Part shown: piece after piece, positions 21,561 through 29,103 of the stretch
Layout of the letters: each line of letters starts with the position of its first letter
Numbering within the stretch: position 1 is the first letter of the stretch
Source of the DNA: Prevotella sp. KH2C16
GTDB lineage: Bacteria; Bacteroidota; Bacteroidia; Bacteroidales; Bacteroidaceae
Assembly (NCBI RefSeq): GCF_900113305.1
Contig: NZ_FOOW01000020.1
Span: 1 to 52,799, forward strand
DNA: 52,799 nucleotides
Direction of reading: 5' to 3'
Notes under the pieces: generated by a model
Told to the model about the DNA's origin: nothing
What the model saw: only the letters and a program-made list of their open reading frames with translations
The model's database searches: none
Translations under genes and position numbers: made by a program

Positions 21561-21716
21561 ATGACACCAACGGAATTTGCTTACCCTTTTCATAATCGCC
21601 CTGAAACAGGAGGTTTGGAGTTTATTTCAGTTAGAAAAGGAAAGAATAGGAGTGGCTCAACGCCATACGCAAACAAGAGAAACAGAAAACTTAAGAACAA
21701 ATCTAAAAGAAAATAA
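21561..21716 (+). CDS. 51-residue basic protein
   Basis: The N-terminal 25 residues include FHNRPETGGLEFISVRKG, and the C-terminal half is highly basic (NKRNRKLKNKSKRK), suggesting nucleic-acid binding or a disordered tail. It starts 3 nt after pcfJ. No family recognised. Confidence 0.4.
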   Translation: MTPTEFAYPFHNRPETGGLEFISVRKGKNRSGSTPYANKRNRKLKNKSKRK

Positions 21717-21718
21717 CT

Positions 21719-21952
21719 ATGAGTGATTTATTTAATGTGCCACCACAAGTAAAGCCTAATTCAACAAAGTTTTGCAGAACTTGCTTATATCGTCAAAGGT
21801 GGGAGTGTGGTAATAGTGTAATACAATATTGTAGTAAGAGGAAAAGTAACAGGACTTTCAACGGGTTATTGAAAATTAAGGTTACCAATCCTGCTTGTTC
21901 TTTCTACGAGGATGATGTTGTTTGGGTGAATAATGAAATTAAAAGGAAGTAA
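21719..21952 (+). CDS. Cysteine-rich zinc-ribbon-like protein
   Basis: 77 residues with FCRTCLYRQRWECGN, YCSKRKSNRTFNGLLKIK and PACSFYEDD: five or six cysteines spaced as in small zinc-ribbon phage proteins, with the ending C-x-F/Y-x-x-x-D. A similar cysteine layout is in the gene at 33913 (CRECSFCE ... CDKFK). Possibly DNA or protein binding; unknown role. Confidence 0.5.
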   Translation: MSDLFNVPPQVKPNSTKFCRTCLYRQRWECGNSVIQYCSKRKSNRTFNGLLKIKVTNPACSFYEDDVVWVNNEIKRK

Positions 21953-21954
21953 GT

Positions 21955-22119
21955 ATGACAATATTTGAATTGCAAAAACACCTTCAAGAAGCATACGAAA
22001 AGTATGGGGATATAGAAGTTCTTATGGAAGATACGGATTGGACTGGTGTTGAAAAATATCATATTGAAATTTTCAAGGTTAAAGTTTCAAATGGTATAGT
22101 TATGTTATCCAACAATTAA
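21955..22119 (+). CDS. 54-residue hypothetical protein
   Basis: MTIFELQKHLQEAYEKYGDIEVLMEDTD is the pattern of small proteins that start with an L-x-x-x-L-x-x-x-x-x-x-Y-G-D helix and end in beta strands (IEIFKVKVSNGIVML). Such proteins are frequent in phage and plasmid accessory regions and lack known function. It begins 2 nt after the previous stop. Confidence 0.5.
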   Translation: MTIFELQKHLQEAYEKYGDIEVLMEDTDWTGVEKYHIEIFKVKVSNGIVMLSNN

Positions 22120-22121
22120 CT

Positions 22122-22373
22122 ATGCGTTGCCACTACGAGAATATCAAAGGTGTTGGCAAGGTGCTTATTCCCGGTTGCGATGCAGTCGCTATCAGTGGCG
22201 ACATTCAGGACTGTATTTGTCACCGTGAGACACAAACCTTTGCTGCTTTTGAACGGCAAGAATATAATAAGGAAGTTCAGCGTCTGAAAGCAAAGATAAA
22301 GGAGTTTGAAGATGAGAATGAGTTTTACAGAAAGGTCTTAGAAAATAACGAAATAGAATTAAATTATGAGTAA
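22122..22373 (+). CDS. Hypothetical protein with C-terminal coiled coil
   Basis: 83 residues. The N-terminal half contains CHYENIKGVGKVLIPGCDAV and DIQDCICH, with four cysteines/histidines that may bind a metal; the C-terminal half is a charged helix (EVQRLKAKIKEFEDENEFYRKV) likely to be a coiled coil. The first half is a pattern I have seen in Bacteroidota phages but cannot name. It overlaps the next gene by 8 nt. Confidence 0.5.
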   Translation: MRCHYENIKGVGKVLIPGCDAVAISGDIQDCICHRETQTFAAFERQEYNKEVQRLKAKIKEFEDENEFYRKVLENNEIELNYE

Positions 22374-22611
22374 GTTAATACCTCGCAAGATAAAAAAGGC
22401 TTGCAAAAACATAACTCTTGTTTACAACAATGATGAAGCATGTTCATTCAAAGGTTGTGTTCCAAGATACAGACGCAATACAAAATGGATAAGGAAAGTT
22501 GTTTGTCTTGTTGTAAAAGAACAGCGGGAATTGCGTGAAAGTCTTGAAAAAGATGCATTTGAATTATTTGAAGAAAAAATAAAAGATTATGACAATAGAC
22601 ATAAGAAATGA
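22366..22611 (+). CDS. Small basic protein
   Basis: 81 residues, very basic in the first 50 (LIPRKIKKACKNITLVYNN, VPRYRRNTKWIRKVVCLVV), then an acidic helix. A nucleic-acid-binding role is plausible by charge alone. Overlaps both neighbours (8 and 23 nt) in other frames, typical of this packed cluster. Not recognised. Confidence 0.45.
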   Translation: MSKLIPRKIKKACKNITLVYNNDEACSFKGCVPRYRRNTKWIRKVVCLVVKEQRELRESLEKDAFELFEEKIKDYDNRHKK

Positions 22612-22846
22612 CATACCTCACGAGATAGCCATAACTTGTTTGTTAGAGGTTATCAAAATGGGCAGAATATCAAATAACAACACCCTGTACTGTTATGATA
22701 CCAGGTTCCATACATCTTGCGGTACAGTGGTCGTTGCAACAAGAGAATATCGCAAGAGTGATTGTTTTGTAATTTATAAAGAAGAAAAATATAATGAACA
22801 GAGTAAACAAACCAACAGAGACCTTCAATGTGAAAAGACGGTGTGA
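22589..22846 (+). CDS. Hypothetical protein
   Basis: 85 residues, mixed alpha/beta (EIAITCLLEVIKMGRIS, TLYCYDTRFHTSCGTVVVATR). Its C-terminal end overlaps the next gene by 53 nt, which is large even for this genome, so one of the two ends may differ from what I give. No family recognised. Confidence 0.4.
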   Translation: MTIDIRNDIPHEIAITCLLEVIKMGRISNNNTLYCYDTRFHTSCGTVVVATREYRKSDCFVIYKEEKYNEQSKQTNRDLQCEKTV

Positions 22847-23174
22847 GGAAATCCACGCCCAGTACGGTACAAGTGAAATGGCAAACTATCGCTTACAGCA
22901 GATGTGTGATAAAATAGCACAAGATGCCTTCGTTGAAGGCATGCAGAGTATGATAGATAATATCCCAGATTTGGAGTGGGAAGAGTGTGTAGGTGGTTAC
23001 ATCGCCGAAACAGACATTTTCAATTATTATATAGACGTAAATGAAAATGTTAAAGAGAAATATACACTCGAATTCCCAACAGGAAACCCTATATATTTCT
23101 TAAATATAGATGAAGCTAAACAAGCGGCTAACAAATACTATAAGGGAAAACTTAAAAAAGCACTGGGATTATGA
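22794..23174 (+). CDS. Hypothetical protein
   Basis: 126 residues, helical N-terminal half (RRCEEIHAQYGTSEMANYRLQQM, DAFVEGMQSMIDNIPDLEWEE) and a C-terminal half with strands and a basic helix (AKQAANKYYKGKLKKALGL). The overlap with the previous gene is 53 nt, with the next one 4 nt. Not recognised. Confidence 0.5.
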   Translation: MNRVNKPTETFNVKRRCEEIHAQYGTSEMANYRLQQMCDKIAQDAFVEGMQSMIDNIPDLEWEECVGGYIAETDIFNYYIDVNENVKEKYTLEFPTGNPIYFLNIDEAKQAANKYYKGKLKKALGL

Positions 23175-23317
23175 ATAAAGACAAAGAACTTGAATTGAAA
23201 GTACAGATGTTCTGTGCTGCGATTGGAGAAATGTACAAAGATAATCTGTTTCGGATGAAAAGAACAGCAGAAGACGTAAACGACGCCTTTAAGGTTTTGA
23301 AAGACACAGATGAATAA
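23171..23317 (+). CDS. 48-residue helical protein
   Basis: MNKDKELELKVQMFCAAIGEMYKDN... is a short helical protein that starts on the stop of the previous gene (ATGA) and ends the accessory operon. The next feature is a promoter with a palindromic site. Function unknown. Confidence 0.45.
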   Translation: MNKDKELELKVQMFCAAIGEMYKDNLFRMKRTAEDVNDAFKVLKDTDE

Positions 23318-23359
23318 AGTTAAATTATAGTTAATAACAAAACTTTTTAAGCAAAATAT

Positions 23360-23390
23360 ATTTGATTATCAAATAAAATTAGTAACTTTA
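23360..23390 (+). promoter_or_regulatory. Promoter with palindromic operator (variant of late type)
   Basis: ATTTGATTATCAAAT at 23360-23374 is a perfect 7-bp dyad around one T, overlapping the -33 TTTG (23361-23364). The -7 box TAACTTTA is at 23383-23390, 18 nt away. The same outer half-sites ATTTG/CAAAT occur at the three late promoters. Confidence 0.65.
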
Positions 23391-23407
23391 CAAATAATTA
23401 CAAGAAT

Positions 23408-23815
23408 ATGAAAATTTACACATCATACTTCGGTAATAGCAAGAAATTGCAACAGGCGGGTATCAAGGTAATCGGAATAGCCTTATATCCCCCAAGATGG
23501 TTTTATGGCATTTCGCTAAAGCAGGTGTCTCCGACAAAGAGTATTCTCTTTGCGAAAGACCAAACACAGGAGGAATATACAAGACGCTACAAGTCGGAAG
23601 TCCTCGATAAACAAGATATGCGCCAGTTCTTGAAAGTGGTTGAACAGGCAAGTGGAGGCCAAGATGTTGCTCTCTGCTGCTATGAAAAGCCCGGTGATTT
23701 CTGCCACCGTCATATATTGGCAGAGTGGATAAAAGAAAAGACAGGCATTGAAATAACAGAATACGGCTATGTAGAAAAGAAAGAGCCGGAGTATGTTCAA
23801 GGAACTCTTTTTTAG
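23408..23815 (+). CDS. DUF488 family protein
   Basis: 135 residues. The C-terminal signature VALCCYEKPGDFCHRHILAEWI is diagnostic for DUF488 (C-x-E-x-P...C-H-R). The N-terminal KIYTSYFGNSKKLQQAGIKVIGIA is the variant found in phages and mobile elements. The conserved Cys/His/Arg cluster suggests an enzyme, but the reaction is not known. It has its own promoter and is the last gene before the tRNA pair. Confidence 0.8.
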   Translation: MKIYTSYFGNSKKLQQAGIKVIGIALYPPRWFYGISLKQVSPTKSILFAKDQTQEEYTRRYKSEVLDKQDMRQFLKVVEQASGGQDVALCCYEKPGDFCHRHILAEWIKEKTGIEITEYGYVEKKEPEYVQGTLF

Positions 23816-23836
23816 CTCATAAATAACCTCGGCAAA

Positions 23837-23870
23837 GCGGATAGACGCTTGACAATCGGACAGACGATAT
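23837..23870 (+). repeat. Conserved tRNA leader, copy 1
   Basis: GCGGATAGACGCTTGACA, then CGGACAGACG and ATATT, immediately 5' of the tRNA-Gly pair. The same elements occur in the same order right before the tRNA-Met at 44414. It has an internal near-direct repeat (CGGATAGACG / CGGACAGACG). Confidence 0.65.
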
Positions 23871-23872
23871 TT

Positions 23873-23944
23873 GCGCAAGTAGCTCAATGGTTAGAGCGTT
23901 ATCTTCCCAAGATAAAGACGGTGGTTCGATTCCATCCTTGCGCT
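23873..23944 (+). tRNA. tRNA-Gly (anticodon CCC)
   Basis: The acceptor stem GCGCAAG/CTTGCGC is perfect; the D arm is GCTC/GAGC. The anticodon stem TTATC/GATAA has loop TTCCCAA (anticodon CCC), and the T arm GGTGG/CCATC has one wobble. The discriminator base is T, as is usual for tRNA-Gly. CCA is not encoded. It would read GGG codons. Confidence 0.9.
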
Positions 23945-23953
23945 CAAAATAAT

Positions 23954-24027
23954 GCGGAGATAGCTCAGGTAGTCAGAGCGCAGACTTTCCAAGTTTGAGG
24001 TCGTAGGTGCAAGTCCTTCTCTCCGCT
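23954..24027 (+). tRNA. tRNA-Gly (anticodon TCC)
   Basis: The acceptor stem GCGGAGA/TCTCCGC is perfect; the D arm is GCTC/GAGC. The anticodon stem CAGAC/GTTTG has loop TTTCCAA (anticodon TCC). The T arm GTAGG/CCTTC has one mismatch and an unusual loop TGCAAGT. The discriminator is T. It lies 9 nt after the CCC gene, so both are probably cut from one transcript; together they would read GGA and GGG. Confidence 0.85.
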
Positions 24028-24055
24028 CAAATGTGTATGAAGTGATACATAGCTT

Positions 24056-25141
24056 ATGAAAGTAGCAGTAATAGGAATAGGTAACGTAGGGGTGGCAATC
24101 GCCACTGACTTATCAATCAACGGCCATGATGTTGATTTAATTAAGACGTCTGAAAGAAAGTCGGAAGCATTTGATAGGCTTTTAAGAAATAACAACCGTG
24201 TTTATCTGAAAGAAAATACCATCTACACGGAAGCAAAAGTTAATAGCGTTTCTAAAGACCTTGGCAAGATAACCGATGCAGAGGTTGTCATTATCACCAT
24301 ACAAAGCACATATCACGAAGATTTGATTAAGAGAATTAGCCAATACTTGAATAGCAAGCAAGTAGTGCTTGTAATATGCAGTTATATGTCCTCGTTCTAC
24401 TTCTCGAAGTATTGTTTGGAACTTCCAATGATTGCGGAAGCTACTGGCCCATATTTGGAGGGGCGTGTTGAACTTAACGACAAACCTAACGAGGTGGTTT
24501 TCAGAGTAGGTTGCCGGCTTACACGAAGCCCTTTATCTGTATTCCACGATAACAGAAAGGACGAGTGTATGGAGAACCTACAATCCCTTTACAAGGGATT
24601 TTCGGCTGATTACTCTGTGATAGAATCAGCTTTGCTCAATCCGAATATGGTTCTTCACACGGTTGGAGCAATAATGAGTATTCCTCGCATTGAGTTCAGC
24701 GATGGGAACTTCTGTATGTATCGTGAAGCCTACTCACGCAAGAATAAGGCTACATTGAACATCATGGAGCAGTTGGATAAGGAGAAGATGTATGTCTTAG
24801 ATGCTCTCGGAGGTAGGAAGATAAACATTTACGATGCAGGAGGTTTTCTTGGAAAAGATCCATTGGAGAGTTTCTACAAGTATTCTGAATCATCGGATAG
24901 AGCAATAAGTCCGACCTCTATCCACTCACGCTACATTACGGAAGATGTGTCGCAGGGGCTTGTGCTTTTGGAGGATATTGCACTAAGATTAGACATTATA
25001 TCTCCAGTTACTTCTGCTCTCATTAGCCTTGCAAGTGCGGCATTGGGAGAGGATTTTAGGAGCAAAGGGCGCACTTTGGAGAAACTTGGTGCTTATCAGT
25101 ATATTCAACACTTGAAGTATCAAAGATGGGAGAAGCATTAA
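24056..25141 (+). CDS. Opine-dehydrogenase-like NAD(P)-dependent enzyme
   Basis: 361 residues. The N-terminal Rossmann fold has GIGNVGVAIATDLSINGHDV (GxGxxG at 7-12). A C-terminal helical domain has NPNMVLHTVGAIMSIPRIE (His near residue 201), the opine/octopine dehydrogenase catalytic pattern, and later EDVSQGLVLLEDIALRLD. Opine dehydrogenases join an amino acid's amine to a 2-oxo acid by reductive condensation. It heads a four-gene set whose members overlap by 16, 11 and 23 nt, with an amidoligase, a ParB-like protein and an ATP-grasp ligase. A related 2-hydroxy- or ketopantoate-type reductase is the alternative. Confidence 0.7.
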   Translation: MKVAVIGIGNVGVAIATDLSINGHDVDLIKTSERKSEAFDRLLRNNNRVYLKENTIYTEAKVNSVSKDLGKITDAEVVIITIQSTYHEDLIKRISQYLNSKQVVLVICSYMSSFYFSKYCLELPMIAEATGPYLEGRVELNDKPNEVVFRVGCRLTRSPLSVFHDNRKDECMENLQSLYKGFSADYSVIESALLNPNMVLHTVGAIMSIPRIEFSDGNFCMYREAYSRKNKATLNIMEQLDKEKMYVLDALGGRKINIYDAGGFLGKDPLESFYKYSESSDRAISPTSIHSRYITEDVSQGLVLLEDIALRLDIISPVTSALISLASAALGEDFRSKGRTLEKLGAYQYIQHLKYQRWEKH

Positions 25142-27201
25142 ACGACATAAAGACAAGAACCTTTGGCGTTGAGATTGAAATGTGCAATCTTGATAGGTCA
25201 AAGGTTTTTCTGCCGGAAGGATATTCGTGGAGTAAAGACGAGGAAATTGTAAATACAGATGGATCGTCTAACAAGAAATTTGGAGGTGAAATAAATACAC
25301 CTCCTTTGAGGTTGTGCATGAAAGATTTGCATGACCTCAAATCGCTTTATGGTTCAATGGTTGATGCTGGTGGCAAAATCAAATGGACGGTATATACTCA
25401 TATACATATATATGCAGGTGATTTGTCCGTAGAGCAACTGAAAAAAGTATTCCTATTTTTCTGCGTTTGCTATCCATATTTTAAGAAATATGCTCAAATA
25501 TCGAAATGGGACGAAATGGTGCCTATTTTGATGCCGCCACCAACAGAGAAGTATTATCAAGGAGTGCTAAATGCTCAGACTTTCGATGATATGCGAGAGT
25601 TGTTTACCAATCAGTCGAAGAAAGGTTTTATCCGCCATGCAGTGAATATTTCCGCTTTTTTTAAGACTAAGACGATTGAGTTTAGGACTTTCCACGGCAC
25701 CGATGACTTCTATTCTGCGATGAACTGTGTGTATTCTGCATATAGGATATTCTACTATGCAGTAAATAACGAATTAGAGGACTTCAAAAACATTTCATCA
25801 TACGAAGAATTTAAGGTTGTTACAAAGCTAAAATATAATGTTCCAAGAGAGGTCGTACCCCTTATTTATCAAGGCAACCCATATAGCAATATAGAGACAT
25901 TTCAGTCGAAATCGTTATCTTACAACTCAAAGCAAGCATCAGCCTTGTATGAAGCGGTAAAAAAGAATGGTCATAAGGAGATATGTATAGTCAATGGCTT
26001 TATGTATTACTATGAACTGTTCTTTTATGAGAAGCTGAATATTTCTATATACAGCCAAGACCCATATTGTCATTTATTGTATCTGATAGCTAACGGTAAA
26101 GTCACGCTGACCTATAAGAATAAATTGGCATGGTTGGAAGACTATAACGACAAGACTGTTTCAAGGCAGCTTGCACTGGCTCTATATGCAGCAAGCCTGC
26201 AAAAGTTCTTTATGAGTAAGAGCGCAAGAAATGACGCTATTTTTGAAGCATTGAAAATCAAGGCTAAGGAATCTATCGAAAAGACGGAGAAAGCCAATGA
26301 GAGGTTGCTTAAAATGCTTGCTACTTGCGAATATCATGTAGGTACTTTGCAAGATGCCGTTAATTGCAAAAAGGTGATATTCTTCAATTATGGCAAGGAT
26401 AAGAAGCAGAAAAGAACATTCAAACTCATTCAAGAAAATAGTGATTTGGATGTGGACTTCTCTGTTGACAGGAATGAGTATTATAACTTAGTAGAAAGTT
26501 TGCCAAATGACACATACTTCTATTTTATCAGCAACAGCCCATTTTTGAACAATATGCACAAGTTGGCAATGTTTAATACTTCGGGCGGTGATAGATGGTC
26601 TGCAGGAAGATTTTTATATTGCAATAAGCCAAGCAATGTGAGCGAAGTCAGCACTTCGTACAAAGGAAGCCATATAGAGGTAAATGAGGTAGTACCCCCA
26701 GACGATTTGGAAATAAGTAATGCTAAAAGTCTGAATGTGGTTAGGGTTAGTCCGGATTACTTATATTGCTTACAGAAGAAATACATCAATAAGGTTGATA
26801 TGGTAAGTAGATGTACTTACGCTTTTGTGGTTATGTACGACAAATTTACACTTGGTGGGTTCGGTTTTACGCTTCCACAGCATAAAGGGTATGACCTGTT
26901 CCAACTGACTGACTTCTGCACAAACAATGCAGTTCCGAGGTTAAGTAAGTTGATTTTGTTCTGCATACAGACCTCGACGGTTCAGAAAGAATTAAGTCGC
27001 AGGATGCACAAATTGGTAGAGAAAGTAATCTCTTGTGCTTATACCCACAAGCCTGTGAGCATGAAATACAGGGGTGTATATACGAAAGTAAAAGACCATT
27101 GCACTTCCTCCTATCTTGCTTACGAGGGTGTGCTTGGGAAATTTGCCAGCAATAAAGAAGTAATAGACAAGTACCAAAAACTTTTGAAAAATGGAAATTG
27201 A
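25126..27201 (+). CDS. Amidoligase-family enzyme with long C-terminal region
   Basis: 691 residues. The first ~260 match the amidoligase (glutamine-synthetase-fold) family: RTFGVEIEMCNLD, VNTDGSSNKKFGGEINTPPL, TVYTHIHIYAGDL and KTIEFRTFHGTDDF, giving the expected E-x-E, G-G-E and E-F-R acidic/basic catalytic residues. These enzymes use ATP to form amide bonds between a carboxylate and an amine. The remaining ~430 residues are unrecognised, with a basic helical region near 370-410 and a beta-rich end. It overlaps the dehydrogenase (16 nt) and the ParB-like gene (11 nt), so the four enzymes are probably made together. Confidence 0.8.
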   Translation: MGEALNDIKTRTFGVEIEMCNLDRSKVFLPEGYSWSKDEEIVNTDGSSNKKFGGEINTPPLRLCMKDLHDLKSLYGSMVDAGGKIKWTVYTHIHIYAGDLSVEQLKKVFLFFCVCYPYFKKYAQISKWDEMVPILMPPPTEKYYQGVLNAQTFDDMRELFTNQSKKGFIRHAVNISAFFKTKTIEFRTFHGTDDFYSAMNCVYSAYRIFYYAVNNELEDFKNISSYEEFKVVTKLKYNVPREVVPLIYQGNPYSNIETFQSKSLSYNSKQASALYEAVKKNGHKEICIVNGFMYYYELFFYEKLNISIYSQDPYCHLLYLIANGKVTLTYKNKLAWLEDYNDKTVSRQLALALYAASLQKFFMSKSARNDAIFEALKIKAKESIEKTEKANERLLKMLATCEYHVGTLQDAVNCKKVIFFNYGKDKKQKRTFKLIQENSDLDVDFSVDRNEYYNLVESLPNDTYFYFISNSPFLNNMHKLAMFNTSGGDRWSAGRFLYCNKPSNVSEVSTSYKGSHIEVNEVVPPDDLEISNAKSLNVVRVSPDYLYCLQKKYINKVDMVSRCTYAFVVMYDKFTLGGFGFTLPQHKGYDLFQLTDFCTNNAVPRLSKLILFCIQTSTVQKELSRRMHKLVEKVISCAYTHKPVSMKYRGVYTKVKDHCTSSYLAYEGVLGKFASNKEVIDKYQKLLKNGN

Positions 27202-27910
27202 AGATAGATGGAAGTATGATAAGGTTGACATAAACCTAATCGACGAGGCAGAACTAAATGCCAACGAAATGAATGGTGAAGACTTCGCCCAGTTGTGTGA
27301 TAACATTGGGAAGGCAGGGTTAAGTAGCGTGCCATGTTGTTATAAGAAGGCTGACGGAAGATATGTTATGGTCAGCGGCCATCATAGGCTTAGGGCATGC
27401 AAAAAGGTTGGCTTTAAGCACCTTGGTATAGTTTATGTTACAGAAGAAGAACTTATGCAAGATGAGGCTATTGCGACTCAGCTTTCTCACAACTCATTGC
27501 ACGGATACGACAACACAAGCATTTTGAAGAAGATGTTTGAGAAAATTCAGTCAGTGGACTTCAAGCAATTTGCCCATGTGAACATAGACGAGATTTCTCC
27601 TGTAAGTACAGACGGAATTAGTGTTTTCGCTTTGAAAGAAAATTTTGTCTTTACGGTTATCCTCTATCCCGATTCTTTTGAAAATTTAGATGAGCTGTTT
27701 GGAGATATTCGTGAGCAGGCAAGTAAGAGTGATGCTCTTATCCTTGCAAGCGAAAAGGAGAATGAAAAGTTGCTTTTGAAATTGCAAACAGAGATAGGCA
27801 AGCAATACGATATAAAGTCCCCAAGTATCACGTTTGCTAAGCTGTTGGAGTTGGCAAAGGAGCGTTTAACAGAAATTCGTAAGGAAGATGATTTGGTCGG
27901 TAGTAAGTAA
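27191..27910 (+). CDS. ParB/sulfiredoxin-fold protein
   Basis: 239 residues. The N-terminal 100 hold the ParB/Srx fold: INLIDEAELNANEMNG, then FAQLCDNIGKAGLSSVPCCY and the nucleotide-binding box GRYVMVSGHHRLRACKKVGF (GHHRLRA at ~63-69). In phages such domains act as DNases or CTP/ATP-binding switches and often lie just upstream of terminase, as here. The C-terminal 140 residues are helical and not recognised. It sits between amidoligase and ATP-grasp, so it may serve the cassette, or just be the packaging-associated ParB common in phages. Confidence 0.8.
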   Translation: MEIEDRWKYDKVDINLIDEAELNANEMNGEDFAQLCDNIGKAGLSSVPCCYKKADGRYVMVSGHHRLRACKKVGFKHLGIVYVTEEELMQDEAIATQLSHNSLHGYDNTSILKKMFEKIQSVDFKQFAHVNIDEISPVSTDGISVFALKENFVFTVILYPDSFENLDELFGDIREQASKSDALILASEKENEKLLLKLQTEIGKQYDIKSPSITFAKLLELAKERLTEIRKEDDLVGSK

Positions 27911-28754
27911 AAAAGAAATGGAGAATTTTGGCACAGGAAATGTGTTCAAATTCTATCAAGAAGCATTAGGACGAGATAATATCAAACTCGCAGTAGTTGA
28001 TGAAACGGATAAACTTGATTTCGTTTCAGAAGATGATGTTGTGCTGCTTAGAACAGCAAGTAAGTCCCTCATCGATACTATACGAAAGAAAGGTGTTATG
28101 ACAACGGCAGAGGATTTCGATACTTATTATCTTGCCAATGACAAATTGCAGGTTAGCAGGTTTCTTCTGAGTAAAGGTATTCATGTTCCAGCGCATCAGT
28201 CCATTAATTTTGTGGAAGATGGTAAGGTGTACTTCGTAAAGCCACGATTTGGTAGCGATAGTAAGGGAGTAACTGTTAAAAGCATCTGCAAGTCAAAGGA
28301 CGAGGTAAGGATGCAAGTTGAGGCCGTCAATAATAGTTGTAGTTGCAAAGCCATTGTAGAAAAATTCATTGAAGGTAAAGAATACACGGTTGCATGCTTC
28401 AACATAGGTGGTGAACTACGATGCTTCCCTATCGAGGTGGACTGCAATGAAACTTTCGGAATACAGACATATAAAGGAAAAGCAGAATTTGCAGAATGTG
28501 GACTACCATTACAAGATGGTGATCGTAATGAAATAAATTCTATTTCCAAAAGGGTTTTTGAGGCTCTTGGTGTTAAACATCATGCACGGATTGATTTCAG
28601 ACGGGATAATAATGGAAATTACTATGTTATAGATGTGAATTTGATTCCCGGACTTGGTCCTACTGGCGATTTGGCAAGATGTATGTTATTGTCAGAAAAT
28701 TATTCATATACAGATACTTTGAATATGGTTATTGAATCAGCAACAAAATTATAA
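27888..28754 (+). CDS. ATP-grasp ligase (D-Ala-D-Ala-ligase-like)
   Basis: 288 residues. The ATP-grasp elements are YFVKPRFGSDSKGVTV (Lys near 118), a long KAIVEKFIEGKEYTVACFN strand-helix, and the metal site HARIDFRRDNNGNYYVIDVN-LIPGLGPTG near 234-260, in the D-x-x...D-V-N order of D-Ala-D-Ala ligases. It would join a carboxylate to an amine with ATP through an acyl phosphate. The start at 27888 overlaps the ParB-like gene by 23 nt; another ATG lies at 27918. Substrates are unknown. With the amidoligase it gives two amide-forming enzymes in one operon. Confidence 0.85.
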   Translation: MIWSVVSKKEMENFGTGNVFKFYQEALGRDNIKLAVVDETDKLDFVSEDDVVLLRTASKSLIDTIRKKGVMTTAEDFDTYYLANDKLQVSRFLLSKGIHVPAHQSINFVEDGKVYFVKPRFGSDSKGVTVKSICKSKDEVRMQVEAVNNSCSCKAIVEKFIEGKEYTVACFNIGGELRCFPIEVDCNETFGIQTYKGKAEFAECGLPLQDGDRNEINSISKRVFEALGVKHHARIDFRRDNNGNYYVIDVNLIPGLGPTGDLARCMLLSENYSYTDTLNMVIESATKL

Positions 28755-28758
28755 GGTT

Positions 28759-29103
28759 ATGGGAAAGATTGTTTCGATAGAAAAAATGGCTGAGATTTAC
28801 AAGAAGAAAGGTTGTAACATCACGGCCGCTTGCGCTGCTTTGAATATCACAAGGCAAACATTTTACAACAGAAAAGCAAAGTCAAAGAAACTGCAGGAAC
28901 TTATCAGTGAAGCCGATGAGTCTTTGTTAGATTTTGCGGAATCAAAGTTGGTAGAGCATATCAACGATGGCGATGTAACATCCTTAATTTTCTTCTTAAA
29001 GACTAAGGGTAAAAAGCGTGGATATGTTGAGAAAACTGAACATGATGTTAATGCTAATCCATTCTTGGAATTAATGGAGTCTTTACCTGTTGATGAAGAT
29101 TGA
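28759..29103 (+). CDS. Terminase small subunit
   Basis: 114 residues with an N-terminal homeodomain-like HTH (EKMAEIYKKKGCNITAACAALNITRQTFYNR), then an oligomerisation helix (DESLLDFAESKLVEHINDGDVTSLIFFLKTKGKKRGY) and a C-terminal acidic tail. This is the usual phage small-terminase layout; it recognises packaging DNA and feeds it to the large subunit. I start at ATG 28759 rather than the upstream in-frame TTG/ATG inside the ATP-grasp gene. It overlaps the large subunit by 11 nt. Confidence 0.85.
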   Translation: MGKIVSIEKMAEIYKKKGCNITAACAALNITRQTFYNRKAKSKKLQELISEADESLLDFAESKLVEHINDGDVTSLIFFLKTKGKKRGYVEKTEHDVNANPFLELMESLPVDED

